Shown here: positions 9,520-19,147 of the stretch, one piece after another
Position numbering within the stretch: the stretch's first letter is position 1
Layout: each line of letters starts with the position of its first letter
From: Pelosinus propionicus DSM 13327
Lineage (GTDB): Bacteria; Bacillota; Negativicutes; DSM-13327
NCBI RefSeq assembly: GCF_900114615.1
Contig: NZ_FOTS01000015.1
Coordinates: forward strand, 1-64,000
Direction: 5' to 3'
Length of the DNA stretch: 64,000 nucleotides
Position numbers and translations under genes: made by a program
The notes under the pieces: generated by a model
Told to the model about the DNA's origin: nothing
The model's input: only the letters and a program-made list of their open reading frames with translations
The model's database searches: none

Positions 9520-9699
9520 ATGATGCTATTTATCCTATACTTAAAGATTGAAAAGAATGCCTCACAGCACTCTGTAATGAATTATTGGGCAGATATCGAG
9601 GGATTTGTCGAATTTGCTAATTTACAAGTGTTGAGGAGGTTCTTTTTAGTCATGTAGCGAATGTAAAAATTAAAGACGGTCTATCATAATGCATATGTG
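9520..9699 (+). pseudogene. xerC: xerC remnant (tyrosine recombinase, internally deleted)
   Basis: The locus between trmFO and hslV is where xerC (codV) sits in Bacillus. Here only scraps remain. The frame from ATG 9520 encodes FILYLKIEKNASQHSVMNYW and IEGFVEFA, which closely matches the start of the XerC core-binding domain (B. subtilis CodV has ...YLQIEKNYSQ...NY...IEEFETF). The frame then stops at 9657. In another frame, 9648-9677 reads SHVANVKIKD, followed after one more shift by YHNA (9682-9693), resembling the XerC C terminus THVSKE...HHPRA. The whole catalytic part (Arg, Lys, His and Tyr residues) is missing, so no active recombinase can be made. Confidence 0.72.
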
Positions 9700-9719
9700 A
9701 TGCATAGGAGGCGGTGTTT

Positions 9720-10250
9720 ATGTTTCACGCAACAACCATTGTTGCTGTAAAAAAGCAGGGGAAAACAGCAATTGCTGGTGACGGTCAAGTTACTTTTGGT
9801 GGTAATACGATAATGAAACATAATGCTAAGAAGGTTCGACGTTTATATCATGGTCAAGTGTTAGCTGGTTTTGCTGGATCTGTGGCTGATGCATTTACCT
9901 TATTTGGAAAATTTGAAGTAAAGTTGGAAGAATTCAATGGCAATTTATTACGAGCTGCTGTTGAATTAGCTAAAGAGTGGCGTGTAGACAGAGTATTACG
10001 CCGCTTGGAAGCATTACTTATTGTTACAGATGCAGATCATATGTTAATCATTTCAGGAAATGGTGAAGTAATTGAGCCGGATGATGATGTTATGTCTATT
10101 GGCTCAGGCGGTCCTTATGCCTTGGCTGCGGCTCGGGCCTTAGTAAAGCACTCTAATTTATCTGCTTCTGAAATTGCTCGAGAAGCGCTTCAAACTGCAG
10201 CAAGTATTTGTGTATATACAAATGGTAATATCACAGTTGAAGAGTTATAA
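9720..10250 (+). CDS. hslV: ATP-dependent protease HslUV, peptidase subunit
   Basis: Proteasome-like threonine peptidase of the HslUV (ClpQY) complex. The protein (176 residues) starts [12 protein letters not shown], so the predicted mature N terminus after removal of MFHA is a threonine, the usual nucleophile (B. subtilis ClpQ uses serine). Conserved stretches include [23 protein letters not shown] and [18 protein letters not shown] 9720 has AGGAGG at 9706-9711; GTG 9714 is too close. It precedes hslU by 14 bases. Confidence 0.96.
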   Translation: MFHATTIVAVKKQGKTAIAGDGQVTFGGNTIMKHNAKKVRRLYHGQVLAGFAGSVADAFTLFGKFEVKLEEFNGNLLRAAVELAKEWRVDRVLRRLEALLIVTDADHMLIISGNGEVIEPDDDVMSIGSGGPYALAAARALVKHSNLSASEIAREALQTAASICVYTNGNITVEEL

Positions 10251-10264
10251 AAAGGGGTGACAGT

Positions 10265-11665
10265 ATGATTGAGATGACACCTAAACAGATTGTAATAGAG
10301 TTAGATAAATATATTGTCGGGCAACAACAAGCCAAAAAATCAGTGGCTGTTGCACTTCGCAATCGATGGCGCAGTAAGCAATTAGCAGCAAACTTACAAG
10401 ATGAGATTGTACCTAAAAATATTTTGATGATTGGACCGACTGGTGTAGGTAAAACTGAAATTGCGAGGCGGCTGGCAAAGTTAGTCAATGCACCGTTTGT
10501 AAAGGTAGAGGCTACTAAATTTACTGAAGTTGGTTATGTTGGGCGTGATGTTGAGTCAATGGTCCGTGATTTGGTAGAAACGGCTATTCGTATGGTGAAG
10601 CAAACCAAAATGCTAGAGGTAACAGAGAAAGCACATCAGTTTGCTGAAGAACGTATATTGGAATTTTTTGTGCCATCTGCTAAAAAAGAAACGCCACGTA
10701 ATCCTTTTGAAATATTATTTGGTGGTACAGCTTCAAATACTGATGTAACATCAAATAAAGTAATTGATGAAAAAGTTGAATCTCCAATATTAAATCGGGA
10801 ATATTGGAAAAAACGATTAGATAATGGTGAATTAGAAAATGAGTTTATAGAAATAATAGTAGAAGATTCTGTAAATCCTATGATGGGAGCATTCTCTGGT
10901 GCTGGCATTGAGGAAATGGGTATTAACATACAAGATATGATTGGAAGTTTTTTACCAAAGAAACAAAAAAAGAAAAATGTAACCATTGCTAATGCTCGTA
11001 AAATTTTTATTCAAGAAGAAGCACAAAAACTTATTGACATGGATGAAGTGATTACCATTGCTTTAGATTTGGCAGAAAACTCCGGGATCATTTTCTTGGA
11101 TGAAATTGATAAAATCGTAGGTCGTGGAAAATCGTCTGGTCCCGACGTGTCACGAGAAGGGGTACAACGCGATATTTTGCCTATAGTAGAAGGATCTACC
11201 GTAGTTACCAAGCATGGTCCTATAAAAACGGATCACATATTGTTTATGGCAGCAGGAGCCTTTCATATGGCAAAGCCCTCTGAACTGATTCCTGAATTAC
11301 AGGGGCGTTTTCCCATTCGAGTAGAACTAACGAATTTATCGAAAACTGACTTAAAACAAATATTAACAGAACCAGCAAATGCCTTAATTAAACAGTACGT
11401 TAGCCTGTTAGAAACGGAAGATGTAAAAATTCAATTTACGGATGATGCCATTGAGGAATTAGCTGAAATTGCTTTTGAAGTAAATTCTCAAACTGAAAAT
11501 ATTGGTGCTAGACGTTTGCATACTATTTTGGAAAAATTATTAGAAGATTTAGCGTTTGATGCACCTGATATAAATGAAAAATTGGTTTTAATCAATAGCG
11601 ATTATGTTAAAACTAAATTAGCACATATTGTAGTGAATCCAGATTTAAGTCATTTTATATTATAA
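10265..11665 (+). CDS. hslU: ATP-dependent protease HslUV, ATPase subunit
   Basis: AAA+ unfoldase that feeds substrates to HslV. The 466-residue protein has Walker [10 protein letters not shown] near residue 58, the pore motif [10 protein letters not shown] near 88, Walker B FLDEIDK near 275 and the C-terminal sensor-2 region with [11 protein letters not shown]. The I domain is in the middle. It starts at ATG 10265 after AAAGGGGTGA and forms an operon with hslV; codY follows after 40 bases. Confidence 0.97.
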   Translation: MIEMTPKQIVIELDKYIVGQQQAKKSVAVALRNRWRSKQLAANLQDEIVPKNILMIGPTGVGKTEIARRLAKLVNAPFVKVEATKFTEVGYVGRDVESMVRDLVETAIRMVKQTKMLEVTEKAHQFAEERILEFFVPSAKKETPRNPFEILFGGTASNTDVTSNKVIDEKVESPILNREYWKKRLDNGELENEFIEIIVEDSVNPMMGAFSGAGIEEMGINIQDMIGSFLPKKQKKKNVTIANARKIFIQEEAQKLIDMDEVITIALDLAENSGIIFLDEIDKIVGRGKSSGPDVSREGVQRDILPIVEGSTVVTKHGPIKTDHILFMAAGAFHMAKPSELIPELQGRFPIRVELTNLSKTDLKQILTEPANALIKQYVSLLETEDVKIQFTDDAIEELAEIAFEVNSQTENIGARRLHTILEKLLEDLAFDAPDINEKLVLINSDYVKTKLAHIVVNPDLSHFIL

Positions 11666-11667
11666 AC

Positions 11668-11683
11668 TAGGTTATATAACCTA
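11668..11683 (+). repeat. 16-bp perfect palindrome upstream of codY
   Basis: TAGGTTATATAACCTA lies in the 40-base gap between the hslU stop and codY, 22 bases before the codY start. It could be an operator or a weak RNA hairpin; nothing decides between these. Confidence 0.5.
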
Positions 11684-11705
11684 ATGAAGGGTAGGAGGCA
11701 GTATT

Positions 11706-12482
11706 ATGACAACGATGTTAGAACGTACTCGTAAAATTAATAAATTATTGCAAAAATCCGAGAAAGTGGAATATGATGAAATTTCTCGCGTGCTCAGTAC
11801 AGTGATGGAAGCAAATGTGTATATTGTTGCTAAAGATGGGAAAATATTTGGATATGCTTTGTTAGGTGATTTTGAATGTGATTTAATGCGTGATAAAGTA
11901 TTATTGCAAGGATGTTTTCCTGAACGGTACGTAGATTGGTTACTGCGGGTTAACGAGACATCCCCAAACTTAAGTCTTGAAGGAGGTCTTTGTTCTTTTA
12001 GTGAAGATACAGGGTGTATATTCACAGATAAGTTTACTACTATTGTCCCTATTCACGGTGTAGGAGAACGAATCGGCACATTAATTGTAGCTAAATTCCA
12101 TACTGAGTTTCAAGATGAAGATCTTGTTTTAGCTGAATATGGTGCAACTGTTGTTGGTATGGAGATTTTAAGAGATCGTAGTGGGAAAATTGAAGATGAA
12201 GCTCGCAAAAAAGCCACGGTACAAGTAGCTCTTGGTACCCTTTCTTATTCTGAACTTGAAGCTGTGATTCATATTTTAAATGAATTAGAAGGTAATGAAG
12301 GTTTATTGGTTGCAAGTAAAATTGCAGATCGGGTAGGGATTACTCGTTCAGTTATTGTTAATGCTTTACGTAAATTTGAAAGCGCTGGAGTTATTGAATC
12401 AAAATCCTTAGGAATGAAAGGTACTTATATAAAAGTACTAAATGAACGTTTATTTGAAGAATTGAAAAAGCTTAAAAAGTAA
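11706..12482 (+). CDS. codY: GTP- and branched-chain amino acid-sensing repressor CodY
   Basis: Global nutrient regulator of Firmicutes; binds GTP and isoleucine/valine and represses starvation genes. The 258-residue protein has the N-terminal GAF domain (about 1-155) and a C-terminal winged helix-turn-helix whose recognition segment [20 protein letters not shown] is nearly identical to the family consensus, followed by [24 protein letters not shown]. It starts at ATG 11706 after TAGGAGG. It stands at the end of the hslVU operon, directly before the flagellar cluster, the same order as in Bacillus. Confidence 0.98.
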   Translation: MTTMLERTRKINKLLQKSEKVEYDEISRVLSTVMEANVYIVAKDGKIFGYALLGDFECDLMRDKVLLQGCFPERYVDWLLRVNETSPNLSLEGGLCSFSEDTGCIFTDKFTTIVPIHGVGERIGTLIVAKFHTEFQDEDLVLAEYGATVVGMEILRDRSGKIEDEARKKATVQVALGTLSYSELEAVIHILNELEGNEGLLVASKIADRVGITRSVIVNALRKFESAGVIESKSLGMKGTYIKVLNERLFEELKKLKK

Positions 12483-12491
12483 TGCTAGATA

Positions 12492-12545
12492 AAAAAAGAA
12501 CTACTGCTATTGAGATAGGTTCAATAGCAGTAGTTCTTTTTTTTA
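12492..12545 (+). terminator. Rho-independent terminator after codY
   Basis: A stem of about 21 bp, AAAAGAACTACTGCTATTGA against TCAATAGCAGTAGTTCTTTT, with a T run of eight. It separates codY from the flagellar cluster. Confidence 0.95.
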
Positions 12546-12666
12546 TCTCTTAGTTATTCTGAGAAAATGATGATTGTAAAAATTTGTAGATAGAGGGATT
12601 TCTATATCTTTTGGTAGATGTGCAAATGAGAAAAGTATTATATCATTAACAAGTATTGATTTTTGA

Positions 12667-12695
12667 TTGTGAAGGAATTTCTGTCACTTTATAGA
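12667..12695 (+). promoter_or_regulatory. Candidate sigma-A promoter of the fla/che cluster
   Basis: TTGTGA (12667-12672) and TATAGA (12690-12695) with a 17-bp spacer are the best match I find in the AT-rich 293-base region 12546-12838 between the codY terminator and flgB. That region holds nothing else I can identify. The implied leader is about 135 bases. No clear sigma-28 type site (TAAA-N15-GCCGATAA) is visible. Confidence 0.3.
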
Positions 12696-12838
12696 ATTAT
12701 AAATGTGTAAAATTTGTTGGATTTAGTATTTTAACAAAGGTATTTGAAGGATTATATAGAATAATAATGCTTAGTTATAAATTTTTGTAATAAAATGTAA
12801 TTAATTTACATGTATTATATAATACTGGAGGATTATGT

Positions 12839-13249
12839 GTGTTAAATTCAATTCTAGCGTCGCCACGAGTGTCTGTGTTAGAACAAGCCCTATCAGCGTC
12901 TTCTTTACGGCAAAAGGTAATTAGTAATAATATTTCCAATGTTAACACGCCGGGGTTTAAGAAGAGTGAAGTGGTCTTTGAGGATTTTCTGCAAGATGCC
13001 GTAGATGGAGGCAAATTGCAGATGACTAAAACAAATAGTCATCATTTACCACTTCAAAGAAAAGGGATTCCAACTCCAACAGTAAAGGTAATTGATAAAA
13101 CTTCTTTTAGAACTGATGGCAGTAATGTAGATATTGATATTGAAATGGCAAATTTGTCAAAGAATAATATCTATTATAATGCCGTAGTACAACAATTGAG
13201 TGGTTATTTCACAGGGATTAAGTCCGCAATAAAAGAAGGGAGAGGATAA
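12839..13249 (+). CDS. flgB: Flagellar proximal rod protein FlgB
   Basis: Proximal rod subunit of the flagellar basal body. The 136-residue protein has the rod-family N-terminal helix with SNNISNVNTPGFKKSEV (residues about 28-45) and the C-terminal helix ending in TGIKSAIKEGRG. The start is GTG 12839 preceded by CTGGAGG. It is the first gene of the flagellar cluster and lies two bases before flgC, as in other Firmicutes. Confidence 0.96.
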   Translation: MLNSILASPRVSVLEQALSASSLRQKVISNNISNVNTPGFKKSEVVFEDFLQDAVDGGKLQMTKTNSHHLPLQRKGIPTPTVKVIDKTSFRTDGSNVDIDIEMANLSKNNIYYNAVVQQLSGYFTGIKSAIKEGRG

Positions 13250-13251
13250 GT

Positions 13252-13692
13252 TTGGGAATGTTTGGTGCTATTGATGCAGCAGCGTCAGGTTTGACGGCAG
13301 AACGACTTAGAATGGATGTAATTTCTAATAATATTGCCAATGTTAATACGACTCGTACTAGTCAAGGAGGAGCCTATAAGCGTCAAATGGTTGTGTTTTC
13401 TCCTCGGGAAAATCAAGCAACGTTTTCCCAGGTTTTATCTGAAAAGTTAGGTACCGATGTTGGAAATGGAGTTAGAGTAGTTGGAATTACCGAAGACAAT
13501 TCAGCAGCTCGCTTAATCTATGATCCGACACATCCGGATGCAAATCAAGATGGGTATGTGGAAATGCCTAATGTTAATGTTGTATCTGAAATGGTAGATA
13601 TGATTACAGCTACCAGGGCTTATGAGGCAAATGTCACTACGATTAATACCGCGAAAAGCATGGCTCTTAAAGCATTAGAAATCGGAAAATAA
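13252..13692 (+). CDS. flgC: Flagellar proximal rod protein FlgC
   Basis: Second proximal rod subunit. The 146-residue protein carries the rod/hook N-terminal motif SNNIANVNTT near residue 26 and the C-terminal pattern NVNVVSEMVDMITATRAYEANV. The start is TTG 13252, six bases after AGGGAGAGG; ATG 13258 is an alternative two codons later. Sits between flgB and fliE. Confidence 0.96.
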   Translation: MGMFGAIDAAASGLTAERLRMDVISNNIANVNTTRTSQGGAYKRQMVVFSPRENQATFSQVLSEKLGTDVGNGVRVVGITEDNSAARLIYDPTHPDANQDGYVEMPNVNVVSEMVDMITATRAYEANVTTINTAKSMALKALEIGK

Positions 13693-13707
13693 TGGAGGTC
13701 ATTGTTT

Positions 13708-14007
13708 GTGCGTATTGAAGCACTTAAATTAGCGTCAGTTCATTCAAGTATGGTTGAAAAAATAAAGACTCCAATAGAAGAGGGGAAGAAGAATTTTGGA
13801 GAATTCTTAACCGATGCGCTTGGTGAAGTAAATAGTTTGCAGCAGAATGCAACAAAAGCTTCTTTTGATCTAGCTGCAGGAAAATTACAAGATATTTCGC
13901 AAGTGACGATAGCGGCGGAAAAAGCAACAATAGCAATGCAGTTAACGATGCAAGTGCGAAATAAAGTGGTTGACGCATATCAAGAAATTATGCGTATGCA
14001 GGTATAA
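13708..14007 (+). CDS. fliE: Flagellar hook-basal body protein FliE
   Basis: Joins the MS ring to the proximal rod. The product is 99 residues, normal for FliE. The C-terminal half has the typical NATKASFDLAAGKLQDISQV and ends in VRNKVVDAYQEIMRMQV. GTG 13708 is preferred, nine bases after GGAGG; TTG 13702 lies only three bases from it. Follows flgC by 15 bases. Confidence 0.95.
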   Translation: MRIEALKLASVHSSMVEKIKTPIEEGKKNFGEFLTDALGEVNSLQQNATKASFDLAAGKLQDISQVTIAAEKATIAMQLTMQVRNKVVDAYQEIMRMQV

Positions 14008-14046
14008 TTATGACAATATTTTTGTTGAGTTGAAAGGGTGGAGACA

Positions 14047-15585
14047 ATGGCAGATTGGAAAGAACAGTCTCTGCGCTTGTGGCAAAACCTGGGTAAAAAA
14101 GAAAGATATATGATTCTTGGTTCGGCTATACTTATATTTGCAATTATTTTAGCGTGGAGTTTTTGGTGGGGTGGTCGCCCGGATCTTGTACCTTTATTTA
14201 CTGAGATGGAAGCTAAGGATGCTGGTGAGGTAAGTGCAAAACTAAAGGAAATGAAAGTTACCCATGAAATTGGTGGTAACGGAAATGCAATTATGGTTCC
14301 TGCAAAAGATGTTTACCGCATTCGGTTAGATTTAGCCAGTCAAGGTTTGCCACGAGGCAATAAGGGCTTTGAAATATTTGAGCAGAGTAAATTTGGTGCT
14401 ACTGAATTTCAAAATAAAGTGAATTTGGTGCAAGCGTTGCAAGGTGAATTGGCACGTACGATTGAACAATTATCAGAAGTAGAAAAAGCTAGAGTACATA
14501 TAGTGCTTTCAGAAGATAGTTTGTATAAAAAAAATGAAAAGCCTGCAACAGCTTCAATTATGCTCAAATTGCGTACAGGGGCTCAATTATCAAAGGAACA
14601 AATAAAAGGTGTAGTTAATTTAGTAGCCCACAGTATACAAGGGCTAAAGCCTGAGAATATAACAGTGGTAGATCAGCTGGCACGTGTACTGAATGAGGAA
14701 AATGATTCTAATGGAGTTTCTGGAGCGAATGTTACATTAACGCAAATTGAAATGACTAAAAAAGTACAAGATGGTTTACAAAAAGATGTACAGTCGCTAT
14801 TAGAACAGGTTTTAGGAGCTAATAAAGCTGCGGCAAGAGTAAATGTTGAGTTAAGTTTTGATCAACGTGTGGTAGATCGACAAACCTTTGAACCGGTAGT
14901 AGATGACAAAGGAATTATACGAAGTTCGCAAGAAATGAATGAGAATTTTAAGGGAAGTGCACCAAATACTCCGGGGGGAGTACCGGGAACGACGACAAAT
15001 GTACCTGGTTATGTGACGGCCAATACAAATCAGTCAAATTATGAAAAAAAAGAAGTAATCCGTAATTATGAAATCAACGAAACAAAAGAAAAAGTTGTAG
15101 CAACGCCAGGGTCTATAAAACGATTGACAGTTGCTGTTTTGGTTGATGCCAGCGTGAATAAGGCACAACAAGATAGCATTCTCAAAACTGTAAGCTCTGC
15201 AATTGGCATTAATAATGCAAGAGGTGATACAGTTTCTGTTGAGAGTATTACCTTTAATACTGAAGCAGCGGATAAGCAACGTAGAGAAGAAATGGAAGCT
15301 GAAAGTCAACAAAGACAAGCTTTATGGTTGAAGATAGGTTTAGCTGTAATAACGGTTCTTGGCATTTTGTACATTCTTCGTATGCGTAGTCTTCGTAAAA
15401 GGCAAGAAGAAGAAAGAGTAGAAGAAGAAATTGCTGCTGCAACTGAATCAATGTCAGTGGAAACGCCTGAAATGACAGCTCAGGAAATACAATTATCTGA
15501 ACAGCGTAAAGAACTTGAAAGGCTAGCCAAAGCTAAACCTGAAGAGGTAGCTCAGTTAATTAAAGTTTGGTTGTCCGAAGAGTAG
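14047..15585 (+). CDS. fliF: Flagellar MS-ring protein FliF
   Basis: Forms the membrane MS ring, the base on which rod, export gate and switch assemble. The 512-residue protein has a membrane segment at about 22-42 (MILGSAILIFAIILAWSF), a periplasmic ring-building region with the conserved LARTIEQLSEVEKARVHIVL, a second membrane segment near 432-450 and a cytoplasmic tail ending LAKAKPEEVAQLIKVWLSEE that should bind FliG. ATG 14047 follows AAGGGTGGAG; GTG 14038 lies inside that site. Confidence 0.96.
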   Translation: MADWKEQSLRLWQNLGKKERYMILGSAILIFAIILAWSFWWGGRPDLVPLFTEMEAKDAGEVSAKLKEMKVTHEIGGNGNAIMVPAKDVYRIRLDLASQGLPRGNKGFEIFEQSKFGATEFQNKVNLVQALQGELARTIEQLSEVEKARVHIVLSEDSLYKKNEKPATASIMLKLRTGAQLSKEQIKGVVNLVAHSIQGLKPENITVVDQLARVLNEENDSNGVSGANVTLTQIEMTKKVQDGLQKDVQSLLEQVLGANKAAARVNVELSFDQRVVDRQTFEPVVDDKGIIRSSQEMNENFKGSAPNTPGGVPGTTTNVPGYVTANTNQSNYEKKEVIRNYEINETKEKVVATPGSIKRLTVAVLVDASVNKAQQDSILKTVSSAIGINNARGDTVSVESITFNTEAADKQRREEMEAESQQRQALWLKIGLAVITVLGILYILRMRSLRKRQEEERVEEEIAAATESMSVETPEMTAQEIQLSEQRKELERLAKAKPEEVAQLIKVWLSEE

Positions 15586-15598
15586 AGCGGGGGTAAGT

Positions 15599-16609
15599 AT
15601 GTACCAATCAAATGAATTAAGTAATAAACAAAAAGCGGCTATCTTATTGATAGCCCTTGGTCCCGAGGTTTCTTCTCAGGTTTTTAAGCATCTAAAAGAA
15701 GATGAAATGGAGAAACTTACTCTAGAAATTGCTAATCAGCGAAAAGTATCACAGGAGCAGAAAGAAAAAGTATTAGCAGAATTTCATCAAATGTTAGTGG
15801 CGAATAATTATATTTCTTCTGGCGGTTTGGATTACGCTCGTGAAATCTTGGAAAAGGCACTTGGTGCAGAAAAAGCTGTTTCTATTATTAATAGACTAAC
15901 TTCGAGTTTACAAATCAGACCTTTTGATTTTGCTCGTAAAACAGATCCAGGACAATTGCTGAATTTTATCCAAAATGAGCATCCACAAACGATTGCTTTA
16001 ATTATGTCTTATTTACAAGCAGAACAATCTGGAGCAATATTGTCATCTTTACCGCCGGATCGGCAGGTTGATGTTGCAAAAAGGATTGCAACGATGGATC
16101 GTACGTCTCCTGATGTGTTGAAAGATGTTGAACGCATTTTGGAACGAAAATTATCAGCCATGGTTACTCAGGATTTTACATCTGCTGGTGGTGTTGATTC
16201 TATTGTGGAAATACTCAATCGAGTTGATCGATCCACAGAAAGAACAATTATGGAAAACTTAGAGGTGCAAAATCCTGAACTTGCGGAAGAAATTAAACGT
16301 CGCATGTTTGTCTTTGAAGATATTGTATTGTTGGATGATAGATCCTTGCAATTGGTATTACGTGAGATTGAAAGTAAGGACTTGGCGTTAGCGCTTAAAG
16401 CGTCTTCGACTGAAGTAGCTGATAAAATCTATAAAAATATGTCAAAACGTGCTGCTGACATGTTGCGTGAAGAAATTGAATATATGGGGCCTGTAAGAAT
16501 TAGAGATGTAGAAGAAGCCCAACAAAAAATTGTTAATGTTATCCGTCGTCTGGAAGAGTCAGGAGAAATAGTTGTGGCACGTGGTAAAGGGGACGAAATC
16601 ATTGGCTAA
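15599..16609 (+). CDS. fliG: Flagellar motor switch protein FliG
   Basis: Rotor protein that contacts FliF, FliM and the stator. The 336-residue protein shows the N-terminal NKQKAAILLIALGPE, the middle-domain EHPQTIALIMSYL and the C-terminal torque helix region (about 280-310) with KALKASS...KNMSKRAADMLREEIEYMGP, which contains the charged residues that meet MotA. The end overlaps fliH by eight bases. Start ATG 15599 follows GCGGGGG. Confidence 0.97.
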   Translation: MYQSNELSNKQKAAILLIALGPEVSSQVFKHLKEDEMEKLTLEIANQRKVSQEQKEKVLAEFHQMLVANNYISSGGLDYAREILEKALGAEKAVSIINRLTSSLQIRPFDFARKTDPGQLLNFIQNEHPQTIALIMSYLQAEQSGAILSSLPPDRQVDVAKRIATMDRTSPDVLKDVERILERKLSAMVTQDFTSAGGVDSIVEILNRVDRSTERTIMENLEVQNPELAEEIKRRMFVFEDIVLLDDRSLQLVLREIESKDLALALKASSTEVADKIYKNMSKRAADMLREEIEYMGPVRIRDVEEAQQKIVNVIRRLEESGEIVVARGKGDEIIG

Positions 16610-17357
16610 TATTATACGATTTGCTTGTATGCAAGTGGAACCTTTAGTACTAAATAATAATATTATTGTTGATGATAATATTGAAGTAAGTAAAGAATTA
16701 AATGAGGTTTCGGTGGATACTTCAGTGGCAGATGAAATAATAGCTTCAGCGCAAGAAAAAGCAGCTGCTATTATTGATGAAGCTAAAAAAGATGCAAATC
16801 AACGAATCAATGAGGCAAACCAGCAAGTGGAGCATTTGAAACAACAAGCTTATGATGAAGGATATCAAAAGGGATACCAACAAGGAGTCGAGCAAGGAAA
16901 ACAGTCAGGATTAGAAGAAATGCAGTCGCAGATTGAGAATGCTATTGATAGAACGCAGCAAATATTAACTCTTGGTGAAAAAGAAGCTAAAGAAATGATT
17001 TTAGCTGCAGAACGACAAATTATTGAAATAGCATTGGCTGTTGCCAGTAAGGTCATAGCTTGTCAAATTGAAGAGAATCCTATGGTTGTATTGCCTATTG
17101 TCAAAAGTGCGTTGGAAAAAGTTAAGGATCAAGAACAAATTGTTCTTAGAGTGAGTAGTGCTGATTTTGATATCGTTTTGCAAGCCAAGCAGGAATTTCA
17201 AAATATGGTAGGACGCGAACAAGCGTTAACAATTGTAGTAGATCGTACGATTACAGCAGGCAGTTGTGTGATTGATACATCTTATGGTGTTGTTGATGCT
17301 AAAATTGATACTCAATTTGATGCGCTCCGTAAAGCATTACAAGGAGTATTGCCATGA
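16602..17357 (+). CDS. fliH: Flagellar export ATPase regulator FliH
   Basis: Binds and restrains the export ATPase FliI at the base of the flagellum. The 251-residue protein has a long coiled-coil rich in Ala, Glu and Gln (about 40-120, with GYQKGYQQGVEQGKQSG repeats typical of FliH) and a C-terminal V-ATPase-E-like domain ending in DTQFDALRKALQ. TTG 16602 is nine bases after AAAGGGG (16586-16592) and overlaps the fliG stop. A GTG at 16572 is possible but lies upstream of that site. Confidence 0.9.
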   Translation: MANIIRFACMQVEPLVLNNNIIVDDNIEVSKELNEVSVDTSVADEIIASAQEKAAAIIDEAKKDANQRINEANQQVEHLKQQAYDEGYQKGYQQGVEQGKQSGLEEMQSQIENAIDRTQQILTLGEKEAKEMILAAERQIIEIALAVASKVIACQIEENPMVVLPIVKSALEKVKDQEQIVLRVSSADFDIVLQAKQEFQNMVGREQALTIVVDRTITAGSCVIDTSYGVVDAKIDTQFDALRKALQGVLP

Positions 17358-18667
17358 AAGTCTTTAATAGTGAAAAATATCTAAGTGCTGTACATGATTC
17401 TGAGACGATGAAAATAGCGGGTAAAATAACACAAATTGTGGGTTTGGTGATTGAATCTCAAGGTCCTAGTGTTAACTTGGGTGATTTATGCTATATTTCT
17501 CCTAGAAATGGAGGGAATACAATTCCTGCTGAAGTCGTTGGTTTTCGTCAAAATAGGGTATTGTTGATGTCTATCGGAGAAATGCAAGGCATAGGACCAG
17601 GATGCGAAGTGTTTTCAGCCCATCAGTCGTTAAAAGTTAATGTAGGACACCATTTACTTGGTCGTATTTTGGATGGATTAGGCAATCCTATGGACGATAA
17701 AGGACCATTAGCGGTGAAAGGAGAATATCCGTTACATAGTGCTCCGCCTCATCCTTTATCTCGCAAACGCATTGAACAAAAATTATCAGTAGGCGTACGA
17801 GCAATTGATAGTCTAATAACTTTAGGTCGGGGGCAGCGAGTTGGTATTATGGCAGGTAGTGGTGTTGGGAAGAGTACGTTGTTAGGTATGATTGCTCGTA
17901 ATACAGAGGCAGATATTAATGTTATTGCTTTAGTTGGTGAGCGGGGAAGAGAAGTTCGAGAATTCATTGAACGTGATTTAGGAGAAGAAGGTTTAAAACG
18001 ATCAGTGGTAGTTATTGCGACATCCGATCAGCCTGCTTTAGTACGTATCAAAGGCGCAATGACTGCAACAGCTATTGCAGAATACTTTCGTGATGAAGGC
18101 TCAGATGTTGTTTTGATGATGGATTCGGTTACTCGTTTTGCCATGGCGCAACGAGAAGTAGGATTAACTGTTGGTGAACCTCCTGCTACACGCGGCTATA
18201 CCCCGTCGGTTTTTGCTATGCTGCCAAAATTGTTAGAACGTTCTGGGACGGGCGAAAATGGTTCAATTACTGGCATTTATACGGTCTTAGTAGATGGTGA
18301 CGATATGAATGAACCTATAGCAGATGCTGTACGCAGTATTTTAGATGGACATATTGTATTGGATCGTGGTATTGCTGCCCAAAATCATTATCCGGCCATT
18401 GATGTTTTAGGGAGTGTAAGTCGGGTAATGTTAGATATTGTGGAAAAAGACCATTATAAGGCAGCGCAAAAAATGCGATCAATTATGGCTACCTATCGTG
18501 AAGCGGAGGATTTAATTAATATTGGAGCGTACGCTGCTGGCAGTAATGTCAATATTGATAATGCAATTGCAGCTATTGATTCTGTTAAAACCTTTTTGCA
18601 ACAGGATGTTTACGAGAAAATGTCTGCAGATGAAACAATTGAAAAATTGCTGTCATTAACATCTTAA
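17354..18667 (+). CDS. fliI: Flagellum-specific ATPase FliI
   Basis: Rotary-type ATPase of the flagellar type III export apparatus. The 437-residue protein has Walker A GSGVGKST near residue 173, the F1-beta-like ALVGERGREVREF and Walker B VLMMDSVTRFAMAQRE. The later GSITGIYTVLVDGDDMNEPIAD is the F1/type III family signature region. It starts at ATG 17354, overlapping fliH by four bases. Confidence 0.97.
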   Translation: MKVFNSEKYLSAVHDSETMKIAGKITQIVGLVIESQGPSVNLGDLCYISPRNGGNTIPAEVVGFRQNRVLLMSIGEMQGIGPGCEVFSAHQSLKVNVGHHLLGRILDGLGNPMDDKGPLAVKGEYPLHSAPPHPLSRKRIEQKLSVGVRAIDSLITLGRGQRVGIMAGSGVGKSTLLGMIARNTEADINVIALVGERGREVREFIERDLGEEGLKRSVVVIATSDQPALVRIKGAMTATAIAEYFRDEGSDVVLMMDSVTRFAMAQREVGLTVGEPPATRGYTPSVFAMLPKLLERSGTGENGSITGIYTVLVDGDDMNEPIADAVRSILDGHIVLDRGIAAQNHYPAIDVLGSVSRVMLDIVEKDHYKAAQKMRSIMATYREAEDLINIGAYAAGSNVNIDNAIAAIDSVKTFLQQDVYEKMSADETIEKLLSLTS

Positions 18668-18694
18668 GTGTAAGGTTTTGAGGTGTGAGATAAG

Positions 18695-19138
18695 GTGAAA
18701 TCATTTAAATTTCGATTAGAAACTTTACTTAAATTTCGTAAAATGCAAAAAGAACAGGCGCAAATTTTATTTTGGCAAGCCACAAATCAATTTCGAATAG
18801 AAAAAGAAAAGTTGTCAAATTTGGAAGAAGATGTATTGCGAAATATGAATCTACTGCGCAACTTTCAGCAGACTTTATTGTCAATTGAAACTTTTAAGTC
18901 ATTCCAACATTATTTTGATAAAATGAAAACAGAAATTCAACAGCAAAAAGACTCTGTCAAACGTGCTGATGAATATAGACTAGAATGTTTAAAGAAACTT
19001 GAAGATGCAGTAAAAGGTCATACGATTGTAGAAAAATTTCGTGAGAAAAAAATACAAGATTATCAAGCTGAATTGCTAAAGGAAGAGCAAAAAATCTTAG
19101 ATGAAATAGGATTACAACTTTATGTAAGAGAAGAGTAG
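18695..19138 (+). CDS. fliJ: Flagellar export protein FliJ
   Basis: Predicted coiled-coil protein that works with FliI and FlhA in export. It has 147 residues, almost entirely charged helix, with the typical N terminus FKFRLETLLKFRKMQKEQAQ. Sequence conservation in FliJ is low, so the assignment rests on this N terminus and on position directly after fliI. Start GTG 18695. Confidence 0.88.
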   Translation: MKSFKFRLETLLKFRKMQKEQAQILFWQATNQFRIEKEKLSNLEEDVLRNMNLLRNFQQTLLSIETFKSFQHYFDKMKTEIQQQKDSVKRADEYRLECLKKLEDAVKGHTIVEKFREKKIQDYQAELLKEEQKILDEIGLQLYVREE

Positions 19139-19147
19139 GGTGATCAA

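Noticed and set aside
12677-12691. Possible CodY box (AATTTCTGTCACTTT) in the fla/che promoter region
   Set aside because: About five mismatches to the 15-base CodY consensus in an AT-rich region; expected by chance. The similar string near 12555 has six.
12818-12823. Perfect TATAAT directly before flgB
   Set aside because: A start point about 7 bases later would fall on the GGAGG ribosome site, leaving no leader; no -35 at the right spacing.
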